This document shows positions 11,866 to 21,134 of a stretch of DNA of 64,000 nt, in pieces; the stretch's first letter is position 1, and every line of letters begins with the position of its first letter. This DNA comes from Anthostomella pinea (Eukaryota; Ascomycota; Sordariomycetes; Xylariales; Xylariaceae), in NCBI GenBank assembly GCA_963556695.1, contig CAUWAG010000012.1, forward strand, positions 4,464,001 to 4,528,000. The letters run 5' to 3'. A program made the translations under genes and the position numbers. Under the pieces are notes generated by a model that made no database searches, was not told the DNA's origin, and saw nothing but the letters and a program-made list of their open reading frames with translations.

Positions 11866-12489
11866 CTACCGGTGCTTCGGTAGTGCTTCCGTTAGGTATC
11901 GTGGCATACGTTGCTTTTCTCCAGTGATGCTAATAAACTGGATGGCACCATGGGGCTCCAGCCAGCACCAGAGTGCAGCAGAAATTTCCACAAGAAGGAA
12001 GCACGGTTGCGCAGTGGGCACGGCGCTCTTGCTCCGTGCATGTGTGCTCACATCGGAATTCCCCAATCTGCTCCTCATATTATGCTCACTGAGAGAAAAT
12101 TGGCCGGGAACGCACGTCAACCCGTCACTGACGGTCACCCCCAACACCACTTTGGTAGGATCATAGATACCGGACGAGCCTAGCGGCTGCTTCGTCGGTC
12201 GTGTCGGGAGTGGTGGAGCGGCCATCGGCGCGATCAGAATCGGAAGTCTGGCGCGCGGACCTTTGTCGATGTGGACTGGCAGGTACCGAAGCAACCCCCC
12301 GTTATCCTCACCCAGATACCAGATTCTGTCCACCAGCATTCCGTACAACTGACAGATTGTCAGCACGTGACGACTCGCAGCCGCGTGTTCGAGGATCTCG
12401 GCCAGGTTCCACGTGAAACCTTTGGTTCCTGGTTCGCACGCAATGCCCGGACCGCAGGCTGCGAATAGCTCCTTGCCACGCTGCCCCAC
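11866..12489 (-). CDS. Unrecognised open frame beside the inverted-repeat element
   Basis: A 207-codon open frame with protein-like composition, for example NLAEILEHAAASRHVLTICQ followed by LYGMLVDRIWYL and RYLPVHIDKGPRARLPILIA. No ATG opens the frame: its first methionine-like codon at 12489 is GTG. The frame's 5' side runs into the left end of the mobile element at 12521. It could be the remains of a gene whose beginning was displaced by the insertion, or a chance frame. No family is recognised. Confidence 0.3.
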   Translation of the reverse strand: MGQRGKELFAACGPGIACEPGTKGFTWNLAEILEHAAASRHVLTICQLYGMLVDRIWYLGEDNGGLLRYLPVHIDKGPRARLPILIAPMAAPPLPTRPTKQPLGSSGIYDPTKVVLGVTVSDGLTCVPGQFSLSEHNMRSRLGNSDVSTHARSKSAVPTAQPCFLLVEISAALWCWLEPHGAIQFISITGEKQRMPRYLTEALPKHR

Positions 12490-12520
12490 TCTCTTTCCCC
12501 AAAAACAACTATTTTTCTTG

Positions 12521-12643
12521 GCGCCCCGCTGTTAGGGCGCAACCTCTATATCTGCACTAAAGCAGGCATTTGTCTCAGTAACTGACTATCTTTGTCAAGA
12601 CGCAACAAAATTTTTCTCACAAGCCGGATGGCACCCTTTCACG
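12521..12643 (+). repeat. Left terminal inverted repeat (123 bp)
   Basis: Begins gcgccccgctgttagggcgc and ends ggcaccctttcacg. It pairs with 13449-13571 with two mismatches. It carries an inward-reading ATG at 12628-12630 that encodes the same MAPFH start as the long frame in the other repeat, but this copy closes soon after. Confidence 0.85.
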
Positions 12644-12651
12644 GATTTACC

Positions 12652-13464
12652 TTACACCCAAGGGACAAGCCAACTCAGGCTAAGCTCCTGGGGATGGAGC
12701 TTAAGTCTTCTGTTCAGTGTAGACTTTATCCCATAAGGCTCTAAGTGGCTATTGTCCATACGGACAAAGACCCGGAGATCGTCCTGCTTCTTCTTCAGTT
12801 GGTTGGCAGCGGTGAGGGCACCAGGCTGTGTTTTCTTCATGGTGGTGTTGACTGTCAGTGGATGCTGTCGGTGACTAGAAGAGACAGCTTGGGCGAAAGT
12901 CATGGTGGGCTTCCCCATCCTCCCGGAAGTGGTCTTCCTTATGGTCAAATCTCGGGTTTCTAGCCATTCGTTCAGACATTCAGGTAAAAAAGCACTGAAC
13001 TCCTTGGCATGAGAGTATAATTCGGTTCCAGCTTTCTTGAGTGTTTTGTCAACTACTGTAACACACTCCTGAAACATTGTTATCCTGATTTCATAAAGGT
13101 GCTTGTCTTTACTCAGTATCTTGGCAACTTGGTCCTGACACTCTGAGGAGGAGGCTTTACTCCCCGCGTTATATCTGATGGTTTGGTCTGTAGAGATTTC
13201 GTTTGATTGAGGTCCTTTCATATTAGTGGTGCTGCTGTTATTAATATTTCGGGATTTTTCTTTCAGAAGGGAAATAATGGTAAAGTCAGCCTCAGAGACC
13301 TGTGACAGGCTGCTGCTAATGTCGTCGAGCAGCGCCTGGCGGAGCCTGCTTGGAGTTGCCGGGCCGTATGTCTTTTTAGGGACCGGGGATTTGAACACGC
13401 CGCCGGTAGTTGTCTTTGGGACGGCCACTGGCGTATTTGGGTGCCCGTCGTGAAAGGGTGCCAT
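12652..13464 (-). CDS. Gag-like (LINE Tad-type ORF1) N-terminal fragment inside the element
   Basis: 270 aa from the ATG inside the right repeat to a TAA eight bases inside the left repeat. The N-terminus is Pro/Thr/Lys-rich (MAPFHDGHPNTPVAVPKTTT), the middle is a charged helical region, and the end carries LKKKQDDLRVFVRMDNSHLE and then LKLHPQELSLSWLVPW. The latter resembles, from memory, the 'DLRVFVR...' segment that precedes the zinc knuckles in gag-like ORF1 proteins of fungal Tad/LINE elements. No CCHC knuckle, endonuclease or reverse transcriptase follows, so it is a truncated or repurposed gag-like protein. The family assignment is inference; the frame and its placement are directly seen. 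Confidence 0.5.
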   Translation of the reverse strand: MAPFHDGHPNTPVAVPKTTTGGVFKSPVPKKTYGPATPSRLRQALLDDISSSLSQVSEADFTIISLLKEKSRNINNSSTTNMKGPQSNEISTDQTIRYNAGSKASSSECQDQVAKILSKDKHLYEIRITMFQECVTVVDKTLKKAGTELYSHAKEFSAFLPECLNEWLETRDLTIRKTTSGRMGKPTMTFAQAVSSSHRQHPLTVNTTMKKTQPGALTAANQLKKKQDDLRVFVRMDNSHLEPYGIKSTLNRRLKLHPQELSLSWLVPWV

Positions 13465-13571
13465 CCGGCTTGTGAGAAAAATTTTATTGCGTCTTGACAA
13501 AGATAGTCAGTTACTGGGACAAATGCCTGCTTTAGTGCAGATATAGAGGTTGCGCCCTAACAGCGGGGCGC
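13449..13571 (-). repeat. Right terminal inverted repeat (123 bp)
   Basis: Reverse complement of the left repeat. It contains the ATG (13464-13462, minus strand) that opens the internal frame, so the repeat supplies both leader and start codon. Confidence 0.85.
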
Positions 13572-13599
13572 TAAAAGGAAAAAAAAAAAAGGAAAAAAT

Positions 13600-14551
13600 A
13601 TGACCGACCGGTCGATGCTCTGGGCATTGTGCCTAGTCAATCTGAAATTCAACCGCATCTACACCAGCTATCTCTACCAGTCCATAATATGGCGGGCAGG
13701 AGGCCACATCAAGGAGGCCACCATCGATGCCATGGTCGCCTCCGGATACCTAAATCTCACCACTCGCCTAGAAGTGCGGTCGAATACCGGACCCTCAACA
13801 GTGCCCAAGACATCCAAGTCTCTCGAAAAGTTGCTGAGATGCATGCCGAACCTAATCTGGTTCAAGTAGGCAACCCTAATTGGCCTGACTCATCATCGAG
13901 GCTATCCTTAGCTGACAGCGTTTCTGTAGATGGGTCTCCTCCTTTGGCGACATTAGCTCGAGCACCCTGGTGCACCTGAGTCGACACTGTCCCAAGCTCG
14001 AAGACATATGGTGCCGGGGCGGGCCTCGGCGCGACATCTCGCTCTCGTCCCCAGTTCTCAAAGAACAGCTCATATTCCCAAAGCTGAAGCGGCTCACCTA
14101 CCATGGCATCGAGAACTGGCTCGCCATGCGCTTCCTCCCCAACCTGCCCAAAGTGGAGCGGTTGGCGCTGATGTAGCCCCTGATCTTCGACCCACGGACC
14201 GAGGAAGAGGAGCAGATGGAGTCCGCGCAGATCCGACTAAAGAAGTACGTCCAGGACTGGATCCGCCGGCAGGAGACGCTCAGGACGGCCTCGTCCAGGT
14301 CGTGTGAGGCGCCGCTCGAGGTTCACACGTGCTTCCATAGGATGTCGGAGTGGGCGCCCGAATGCCCCGTTTGCAAGTCTGAACCGTCGAGCGCTCGGGA
14401 GAGGGGACTTTATCTTCACACCCTGTGGCCCTGCGGCTCGGGCACGGCTGAGCTGTATGTCATCCGCGGCTCGATGGAGCATATCAAACACCGTTTCCCT
14501 GCGGCAGCGCGAGCGGCAGAACTAGCCTTGGATGCGGCCGATGAGGCGTAA
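13600..14551 (+). pseudogene. Broken F-box-like protein gene
   Basis: Exon 1 (13600-13865) reads DRSMLWALCLVNLKFNRIYT followed by SYLYQSIIW, typical of the region after the F-box in fungal F-box-like proteins. The F-box start itself is missing, because the sequence upstream is an A-rich run and then the mobile element. A 64-nt intron (13866-13929, branch gctgac, acceptor TAG) joins to WVSSFGDISSSTLVHLSRHC, LRR-like. The frame is stopped by a TAG at 14174-14176 and then continues in the same frame to a TAA at 14549-14551, with Cys pairs (CFHRMSEWAPECPVCKSEPS). CAG to TAG would explain the stop. The loss of the 5' end and the internal stop make a pseudogene the best reading. Confidence 0.65.
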
Positions 14552-15886
14552 TCTCTAGTTGCATGCCATTGCCGGTATTTGTCGTCCTAGAGCACAATAC
14601 TGGTAATCGCCGGTCACCACTCTTTACATTTCCCTGTACGTTCCTACACCATTTCCACCAGGATCTGCCCTTCGCGATATGTCGACTATGCTTTGATTGC
14701 TTACGTGGCTGACGTCCGAGGCCCCTAACGTCTATAAATCAAGCGGTCCGCGCATCAAGGTGCGGGATTACAAGCCATTGAATAGGGATCGACTGTTGAA
14801 CATGTCATACTGAGCTGCCCTCGTTGACATCCGAATTATGCTTGCAAACATGCAGCGAATACCAAGTCTGGCAGTCCCCATTTCCTCAACCCACACCTTC
14901 GCCCAAAGAACGGCAATAGCCCTTCCGTTGCGCCAATCGAGATGTTTTCGGATCATTTCACGCAGTATACTGACGACCGCTGGCTGTCTTGCGAAAGCGA
15001 TGGCATCAAAGCTGTTCGAGCCACTCTCGACGGCTTTCAGGGGGCTTTCAAGGGAAATGCTTAAGCCATGTTGATTTATCAGTTCTATATAGCCCGGAGA
15101 GCACACTTGGGATTTCGGCATGGTAGGAAGGGAGCAGTTAACCCCCTACTTTACGGTCATCGTTGCAGGTTGGCATAGAGCCGTAGTTGACTCGGCCGGG
15201 CTGCACAGCTAAGACGTCTGTTCCCGTCGTGATCCTAGGCTGGCTGGGACGGTCCAGTCACTCGGAAAAAGGACCGGAGTCGCACGGTGCTTCGTCTCAC
15301 CGCAAGAAGATGGTGCTAGTCTCGTCGAGTTGTGGGTAGTCGGGGCCGCTGGTATTAAAAATCAATGCTTGGCTCTGGTTCACGTGGTTTGATATCTCAA
15401 GGGGATAGTCTTTATGAAGTATTCTTGATGAATCTGAGTACGTACACCGCTATTTCGGCAGCATCCGATGGCTCTGCGATGACACTGCAAAGAGGAATTT
15501 CACATAGCTAGATGGGGGCTAAGGATATAGCGGGAATTAGATGCACTTAAGTCCTAAGCACGGGATGCGTAAAGGAGGCTTCGGGACGGGATCAGGGGTC
15601 CGTTGCCCCGAGCGGGCCGAAACTTCTGTCCCTCATGGTCTCAGCGTGTTACCGTGTATGTCTAGTCTGACAGAGTCCCAGGCTGACAGAAGCCCAGGCG
15701 AGGGTGTTGGCTTGGGTTGGTGACACCAACATTTCCCGCTGAGGTGCACCCCAGGTCGCTCTGAGCTCCCCTTCCCACCAATCCCATACACATTGGGACC
15801 TACTTGTGCCAGGCACCCCTGGATATGCCTACAGGCTACTGCCACCCAAGAACCCTCATTCCCGGTTCAACCACAGCTTCGCCACC
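14552..15886. other. Gene-poor stretch between F-box remnant and SDR
   Basis: Contains a possible 117-codon minus-strand frame at 14768-15121 (listed separately). Nothing else is supported. The 3' part (15541-15886) is the upstream region of the SDR gene. Confidence 0.5.
14768..15121 (-). CDS. Hypothetical 117-aa frame
   Basis: ATG-initiated frame with believable composition, including GYIELINQHGLSISLESPLK and FARQPAVVSILREMIRKHLD. The first part faintly recalls an ankyrin-type unit (long helices after a short loop), but no full repeat is present. No introns or neighbours support it, so it may be spurious or a fragment. Confidence 0.25.
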   Translation of the reverse strand: MPKSQVCSPGYIELINQHGLSISLESPLKAVESGSNSFDAIAFARQPAVVSILREMIRKHLDWRNGRAIAVLWAKVWVEEMGTARLGIRCMFASIIRMSTRAAQYDMFNSRSLFNGL

Positions 15887-16854
15887 ATGCCGACCTTCGA
15901 CGAGACCGCCACCGACGCACAGGTCGTAGCCGCCTTTGGCGACAAAGTCAAGGGCCGTAACTTTGTCATCACCGGCACCGGTATGCCTAGCCTCGGAGGC
16001 CAGGCTGCCATCGCGATGGCCAGCGGCAAGCCTGCCCATATCATCATCGCCTCGCGCACGCCCAGCAAGGCCGAGCCCGTTTTCGCCGCCACCGCCGCCG
16101 CCGACAGCTCCATCAAGATCACCTCCCTGAAGTGCGAGCTGACGGACCGCGACTCGGTGCGCGCTGCCGCCGCCGCCGAGATTCTCGAGGCCGCCCCCAG
16201 CATCGACGTGCTGATCAACAACGCCGGTGTCATGGCCGTTCTCGATTACGAGCAGGACAGACACGGAGTCGAGTCGCAGCTGTCGGACAACTACCTCGGC
16301 CACTTCCTGCTGACGAACCTGCTCGTACCAGGCCTGCTGGCGGCCAAGGTCGGCGCCCGTGTCGTCAACATGACCAGCCAGGGCTACCGCGTCACGCCCT
16401 TCCGCTTCGACGATTGGAACTTCTCCGACGGCATGACGTACGATGAGTGGACCGGCTACGGTCAAGCATGTACCGCACGCATGCTATTCGCCCATGCCCT
16501 GACGAAGCGCCTCCGGTCCCGCGGCGTCACGTCCACCTCGGTGCATCCCGGCGTCATCATGGGTACTAACTTAGGCGCTCATCTCGAACCCGAGGTGTAC
16601 AGCCGAGTCTACCAGGTTCCAAGCAGAACACGGGTCTCGACTGGTACTGGGACCAGCCCTAGGCTAAGACTCTCCAGCAAGGTACGGCAACCATGCTCGT
16701 CGCCGCCCTGGACCCCGAGGTTGCCTCCCGGTCGCCCGCGTACCTGGCCAACAGCAAGATCGAGAAGTCGTACGACTTTGCGTCTGACGCCAAGAGCGCC
16801 GAGAAGCTGTGGAAGTTGAGCGAGGATATCCTCGGGGAGAGGTTCGAATACTGA
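15887..16854 (+). pseudogene. Decaying short-chain dehydrogenase/reductase
   Basis: Rossmann-fold NAD(P)-dependent oxidoreductase of the retinol-dehydrogenase/WW-oxidoreductase-like SDR group. The ATG at 15887 sits in a strong GCCACCATGC context. Seen: FVITGTGMPSLGGQAAIAMA (cofactor loop), LINNAGVM, RVVNMTSQGYR, RFDDWNF and HPGVIMGTNLGAHL. The catalytic YxxxK reads YGQAC (Y191, C195), so the lysine is lost. After EVYSRVYQ (16615) the frame shifts; the C-terminal coding sense continues in another frame (NTGLDWYWDQP, then a TAG, then TLQQGTATMLVAALDPEVAS to GERFEY and TGA at 16852). A 62-nt GT..AG removal (16616-16677) would rejoin the frame as a 301-aa protein, but the donor GTTCCA is poor. 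Pseudogene, or an inactive SDR rescued by a new intron. Confidence 0.7.
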
Positions 16855-17393
16855 TAGATTTGCAGTTGGGACGGCAAATGCTCTGCCTGCTAATAAGCCG
16901 AAGCTTGGTTAACTCGGTTGCCACTCCGAATCCCCAAGAGAATAGTCGTGACCAGGATGGGAAAATCAAGATATAAATAATAGGACTAAAAGAGCTTCCA
17001 GCCAATCTAGCCTGAGCTAGCTTGGTATTCATACGTCCATATCCTGTCTAGTAGTCATATACACCGTTCCAACTTAAAACCAAGTTTTATGGTTCAGAGC
17101 AGGACGTCTGAATATGGTAGACTTGGCAGAAAGGAGGTCACATCGATTTACCTTTTTATAGCTCCTAAGGGGTCTGTCTGATCAGTGTCTCCCTTGCCAA
17201 TATGAACTAGGCATACGCGATGATCTGCTGAATCGTTCTTGATACATTTGCACACTTGTGCCACCACCCCGTCAACATCAAATCAACCACACCTCCCCAT
17301 CGGTGCCCATCACTCAGCTCTGACATTCTACCTCTAAGCCAAAGCAAAAGATCCCACCGCCCTTCCTCCAAGTCATGCATTATCCAGCCCCAA
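16855..17393. other. Convergent intergenic region, no gene seen
   Basis: 3' flanks of the SDR (+) and the hydroxyacid dehydrogenase (-). Open frames here are antisense or frame shadows of the two neighbours. Confidence 0.55.
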
Positions 17394-18404
17394 CTACCTC
17401 TTCTCCAGCGCCCAATCCAAGCCCTTCTGCTCACTAACCAACGTGACCATCCCCTCCCCATCCACCGCCCCCTCCAGATTCCGCAGCACCAAAAGCTCCA
17501 TCTCGCGCTGCGTCTCGACGGTACTAGTCCCCAAATGCGGCAGCAGAAACGCCCTCTCATTCCTCACCAACCCAGGATGCACCGTCGGTTCGTTCTCGAA
17601 AACATCCAGTCCAACAGCCGACACCTGTCCCGCCTCTAGCGCCTCCACCAGTTCCGCCTCGTCGATCAGCGCCCCGCGGGCTGTATTCACGACCACGACG
17701 CCCTTTTTCATCTTGGCGAGTTCGCGCGCGGCGATGATATGCCGCGTCGACTTATTCAGCGCCAGGTTCAGGGACAGCACGTCCGCGCGCGCGAGCAACT
17801 CATCAAAACCGACGTACTCCGCGCCGTCCTCCAGAGACGGGTCTAGACGTCGGCGATTGTGGTAAATAATACGCATCCCGAACCCGCGCGCGCGATGCGC
17901 CACGGCGCGCCCGATGCCGCCCATACCCAGGATCCCCAGCGTCTTCCCGCGGGGATCATGGCCGATTTTCGCATCGCCCTTCCACCGGCCCTCGCGCAGC
18001 GCTGTTAGTGATGTGTGCGCTTGCCGTAGGGCGCCGAGCAGGAGGAAGATGGCGATGTCGGCGGTGGCGTCGTCGACGGCGCCGGGAGTGGCGGACACGG
18101 CTATACGGCGGGCGCTGCAGGCGGCGACGTCGATGTTGTCGTAGCCTGCGCCGTTGTGGCAGACGAACTTCCAGGGGGGGGGCAGGGCGGTAATGAGGGC
18201 CGCGTCGAAGGGGCCCGTGAGCGGCACAGAGGCGTTGGAGCGGTAGCACCCGACGACGGCGTCGTAGGCGCCCGAGGCGCAGTTGGCGAGGAAGTCGTCG
18301 CGGGTGCCGTGGCGGAACTCTAGGAGCGTGTATTTAGTGCCGAGGGCTTTCCACTCTTCTGTGGTGTGGGCGAGTTCGCCGATGAGGAGGACTGTGGGGG
18401 ACAT
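17394..18404 (-). CDS. D-isomer-specific 2-hydroxyacid dehydrogenase (glyoxylate/hydroxypyruvate reductase-like)
   Basis: NAD(P)H-dependent reductase of 2-oxoacids, cytosolic by the lack of a targeting sequence. Single exon, 336 aa, the normal family length. The Rossmann motif is GILGMGGIG (157-165), preceded by PRGKTL. Substrate-loop VCHNGAGYDNID (about 81-92) matches the fungal glyoxylate reductase group. The catalytic trio is present: Arg in NTARGALIDE (R243), Glu in FENEP (E272) and His in LPHLGTST (H290). Exact substrate (glyoxylate, hydroxypyruvate or other) cannot be fixed from sequence. The codons are very GC-rich, as in neighbouring housekeeping genes. Confidence 0.93.
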   Translation of the reverse strand: MSPTVLLIGELAHTTEEWKALGTKYTLLEFRHGTRDDFLANCASGAYDAVVGCYRSNASVPLTGPFDAALITALPPPWKFVCHNGAGYDNIDVAACSARRIAVSATPGAVDDATADIAIFLLLGALRQAHTSLTALREGRWKGDAKIGHDPRGKTLGILGMGGIGRAVAHRARGFGMRIIYHNRRRLDPSLEDGAEYVGFDELLARADVLSLNLALNKSTRHIIAARELAKMKKGVVVVNTARGALIDEAELVEALEAGQVSAVGLDVFENEPTVHPGLVRNERAFLLPHLGTSTVETQREMELLVLRNLEGAVDGEGMVTLVSEQKGLDWALEKR

Positions 18405-19255
18405 TGTGGTGGTGGGCAGCGGGTTGATGGTTGACGCCAGTGAGTGTAGCCTTCATCTGGCGATGTCCATCAAGAGAGAGAGAAATTGATATGTTATTTG
18501 GTTGCACGTGAAGGAGCACAGGTGTTTGTGTGTAGTCGGCAAATGCCCGCCGAGACTCGGTGTTCTGTCCGATATGCGGAGTCAAATGCCACGATCTTCT
18601 CCACGGGATACCCGGGGCGGGTAGTGACGGCTAATACCCTGTCGCTGGCTGCTTGCTTCCTCATATACCTTCCCCTGAAACGTACTTGTCGAGTCAAACG
18701 ATCAGTACCTGAAAGGAAGCGGGCAGGAAAACCACAAGACTGACAGTCCGTGTTGTAACACAATTGGCAGTATGTCGGGTCACGAGCCCGATATAGTCGG
18801 ACATCATCATCGTGAGAAGCACGTCGTCAGCGGGACCGGCATACTTCACGTGATCCAATACATATTCTCACGCTTCGGGGGGGACTCCAGCTTCAGCAAT
18901 CGTAAGGTCCATTTTTGGTATCAACTGGACTGACCAGATGAGTCCTATTTAGCGAAACGACCATTGTGCAGACTGATGCGTAAAACGTCATCAGAGGTAT
19001 CGCAAAATGCCACCAGCATACCGCCAAACAAATGACATATAACGCCTGACTCATATCCATCGGTGTCGGCAGTTTATACCTGGATGTCTGCTAGCTCGGG
19101 CTTCAATCCCAGGCGAAGCGAGGTTGCAATGCGATTGGCGCAATGTTCCCAATCCAGCGTGTGTGGATGCAAAAAATGCAATTGCAAATGAAAGCTTACT
19201 CGAGCTGAGTCCACTCACGGCAAGAAGGAGTATCATCAGGTCGATCCACGCACCA
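18405..19255. other. Intergenic, no gene seen
   Basis: 5' flank of the dehydrogenase and 3' flank of RPA34.5. A cacgtgatcc E-box-like site lies near 18848. Short frames on both strands have no support. Confidence 0.5.
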
Positions 19256-21134
19256 TCACTTCATCCCAGGGTAGGGAGGCGGGAGGATGGGTGTCTGTTT
19301 CGATCCTTTCTTGGGTGAAGGGATTTTCTTCTCCTTCTTGTCTTTCTTCTCCTTCTTGTCCTTGTCTTTCTTTTCCTTCTTGTCCTTGAGCTTCGACGAG
19401 GCCGGCGCCGTCTTCGAAGGGGTACTGCTGGACGTAGAAGCTTGGTGTGGCAGACTAGGGGGTGGCACAGGTGTCGATGTCGGGGCGACAGCCTGACAAG
19501 GCGTCCCTTGGGAAGGAGCAGAAGATGTGTTCTTTGCCGCCTTGATATCGGCGGATTTGTTAGTTCGTGGTCTTTTGGATGATTTCGCCGCCGAATCGGG
19601 CACTTTCTTAGACTGAGACGCTGCCTCGTCCTCGTCAATAGCATGCTTCCGCTTCAACTGCCCACTCACGGGGCCTGCCTTCCGTGTTGTTGCCGGGATT
19701 TTCGTTGCCTTCACCGGTATTTCAGGTGCATTCGTCATCTCCTCGTCAGAGTCGCTCTCTGAAACATTCCCAGGGGCCGGCTTCGCGATAGACTTGGGCT
19801 GTGTGCCAGGCGTTGATTGCGACACCGGTGGAGTCGGAACGCCAATGGGCGTGAAACGAGGTTTGAGACCTTGGGGTTGTTCGCGAATGGCCTTGGGCGG
19901 AGGAATATACCCCTCGGTAGCCGTGGCACTCACATCGCTGCCGGGCCCGAACTTGACCATGCGCCGGAGGTGTATAGTCGAGTCAATGCCACGGTTGACT
20001 GCTATGGTTGTTAGGGGTAATCTTCGCTTGGTCAGGTCATGCAACTTACGGTTTGTATACTTCTCTCCACCATTAGACGGAATGACCAGCTGAATCTGGG
20101 TGCTCGTAGCATGCGACTCGAGATCCAAACCATACTCGTCACCCTTGTGGTTCAGCAGTGAGCCACCGGCTTGCGCCTTGGCCAAGTCGATCTCCATATG
20201 CTTCAGGACGGTGATCGGGAGGGACGACGGTGCGGTGAAATACCACACTTGCTTGCCTTCCAGGTTGCCGTTGCCGAGGAAGTCGCGGATCTCCTTGCCG
20301 GGATTGTCGGATGAAGCTTTGCGCAACATAAAATCGGAACTGTTAAGCCACTGAGGTCGAGACCTAACCATCATCAGGTGGTGAGTCGAGGATCCCTCAA
20401 GTAGGTAGGCAAAGTGAAACTTACAATTGGATAGCAGACTCAGCTGCAGTTTCGTTGGCGTCGCGGTTAGCAACAGCCGTGGTCCCGCCATTCGCCTTTT
20501 CGCTCGTGCTCTTGGCCGCTTGATTATGCGATGCATCCGCCCCGTCGTTATCGCTGTCCTCTTCGCTGGATGATTCGTCATTCTCGGTAGCCTTCAGGGC
20601 ACTTGAAGCCTGGGTGTTGGGAAGCAGTTGGGCGCCAGTTCCATTTGCATCCTCTGAATCGCTTCCGCCACTGCTGCTACTCTCGCTATCCGATGCGTCT
20701 GCCTTCTTCTTGGTTGCGACAGCACTGGAAGGGGTTTTGGTGTCTGCGCCGGAGCTGCTTGTGTCGGAATCGGAATCGGATTCGGAGTCAGAGTCGGCCT
20801 CGGGCTTCTTGGTAGACTCCTTTGCGGAGGAGGTAGGTGCCTCAGGTGTGGGTTTGGCTGGAGTTGACTTGTTTCCATTGACCTGGGGGGTCGCCGCCTT
20901 CTTCTTGCCGGCGGCTTTCGCCAAGAACTTGTTTCGCGCTGCCTCGATATCGCTGTCGTTCTCACTGCCGCTGCCAGAGGAGGAGTCGCTGGAATCTGAG
21001 TCTTCAACAAACTCCTGGCTCTTGGCGATATTCTTGTGTTCGCGCGAGGGCTTTGCCGCGGCAGAGGCTTTCTTTCTCTGCACATCGGACGCCATGCTGT
21101 TAAGCGATCCGACCTTGACCCGTGGAGGAGCCAT
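19256..21134 (-). CDS. RNA polymerase I subunit RPA34.5 (A34.5-like)
   Basis: Subunit of the Pol I-specific A49-A34.5 heterodimer (TFIIF-like), acting in the nucleolus in rDNA transcription. Three exons: 21134-20425, 20363-20050 and 20001-19256, giving 589 aa. The first 236 residues are Ser/Asp/Glu/Lys-rich (SDSSDSSSGSGSENDSD type). Exon 2 carries the dimerisation core: SRPQWLNSSDFMLRKASSDN, GKQVWYFTAPSSLPITVLKH, and LLNHKGDEYGLDLESHATST. The exon 2-3 join reads EKYTNPVNRGIDSTIHLRRM. The C-terminus ends with the lysine-rich KKEKKDKDKKEKKDKKEKK tail typical of A34.5. The protein is much longer than yeast A34.5, through the acidic N-terminus. The second intron (20002-20049) is 48 nt, stopless and in frame. 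The start at 21134 is likely; frames upstream look like leader. Confidence 0.85.

Larger units (their letters stand above)
12521..13571. mobile_element. 1,051-bp element with 123-bp terminal inverted repeats and one gag-like frame
   Basis: Positions 12521-12643 and 13449-13571 are reverse complements over 123 bp with two differences, both C/T transitions. Each end starts with its own hairpin, GCGCCC-8 nt-GGGCGC. The whole interior between the repeats is taken up by one minus-strand frame. No target-site duplication is obvious: the left flank ends ttttcttg and the right flank begins taaaagga. No transposase motif is visible, so the element is likely non-autonomous, a fold-back/MITE-like unit or an inverted arrangement of a LINE 5' end. 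It lies between two damaged coding frames, which suggests insertion. Confidence 0.75.

Noticed and set aside
12500..13590. Target-site duplication for the inverted-repeat element.
   Set aside because: The 8-bp flanks (ttttcttg and taaaagga) do not match as direct repeats, and no TA pair flanks both ends.
13600..14551. Repeat-induced point mutation as the cause of decay in the 12-17 kb and 54 kb pseudogenes.
   Set aside because: Apart from one CAG-to-TAG stop there is no AT enrichment or TpA excess visible; most lesions are indels.
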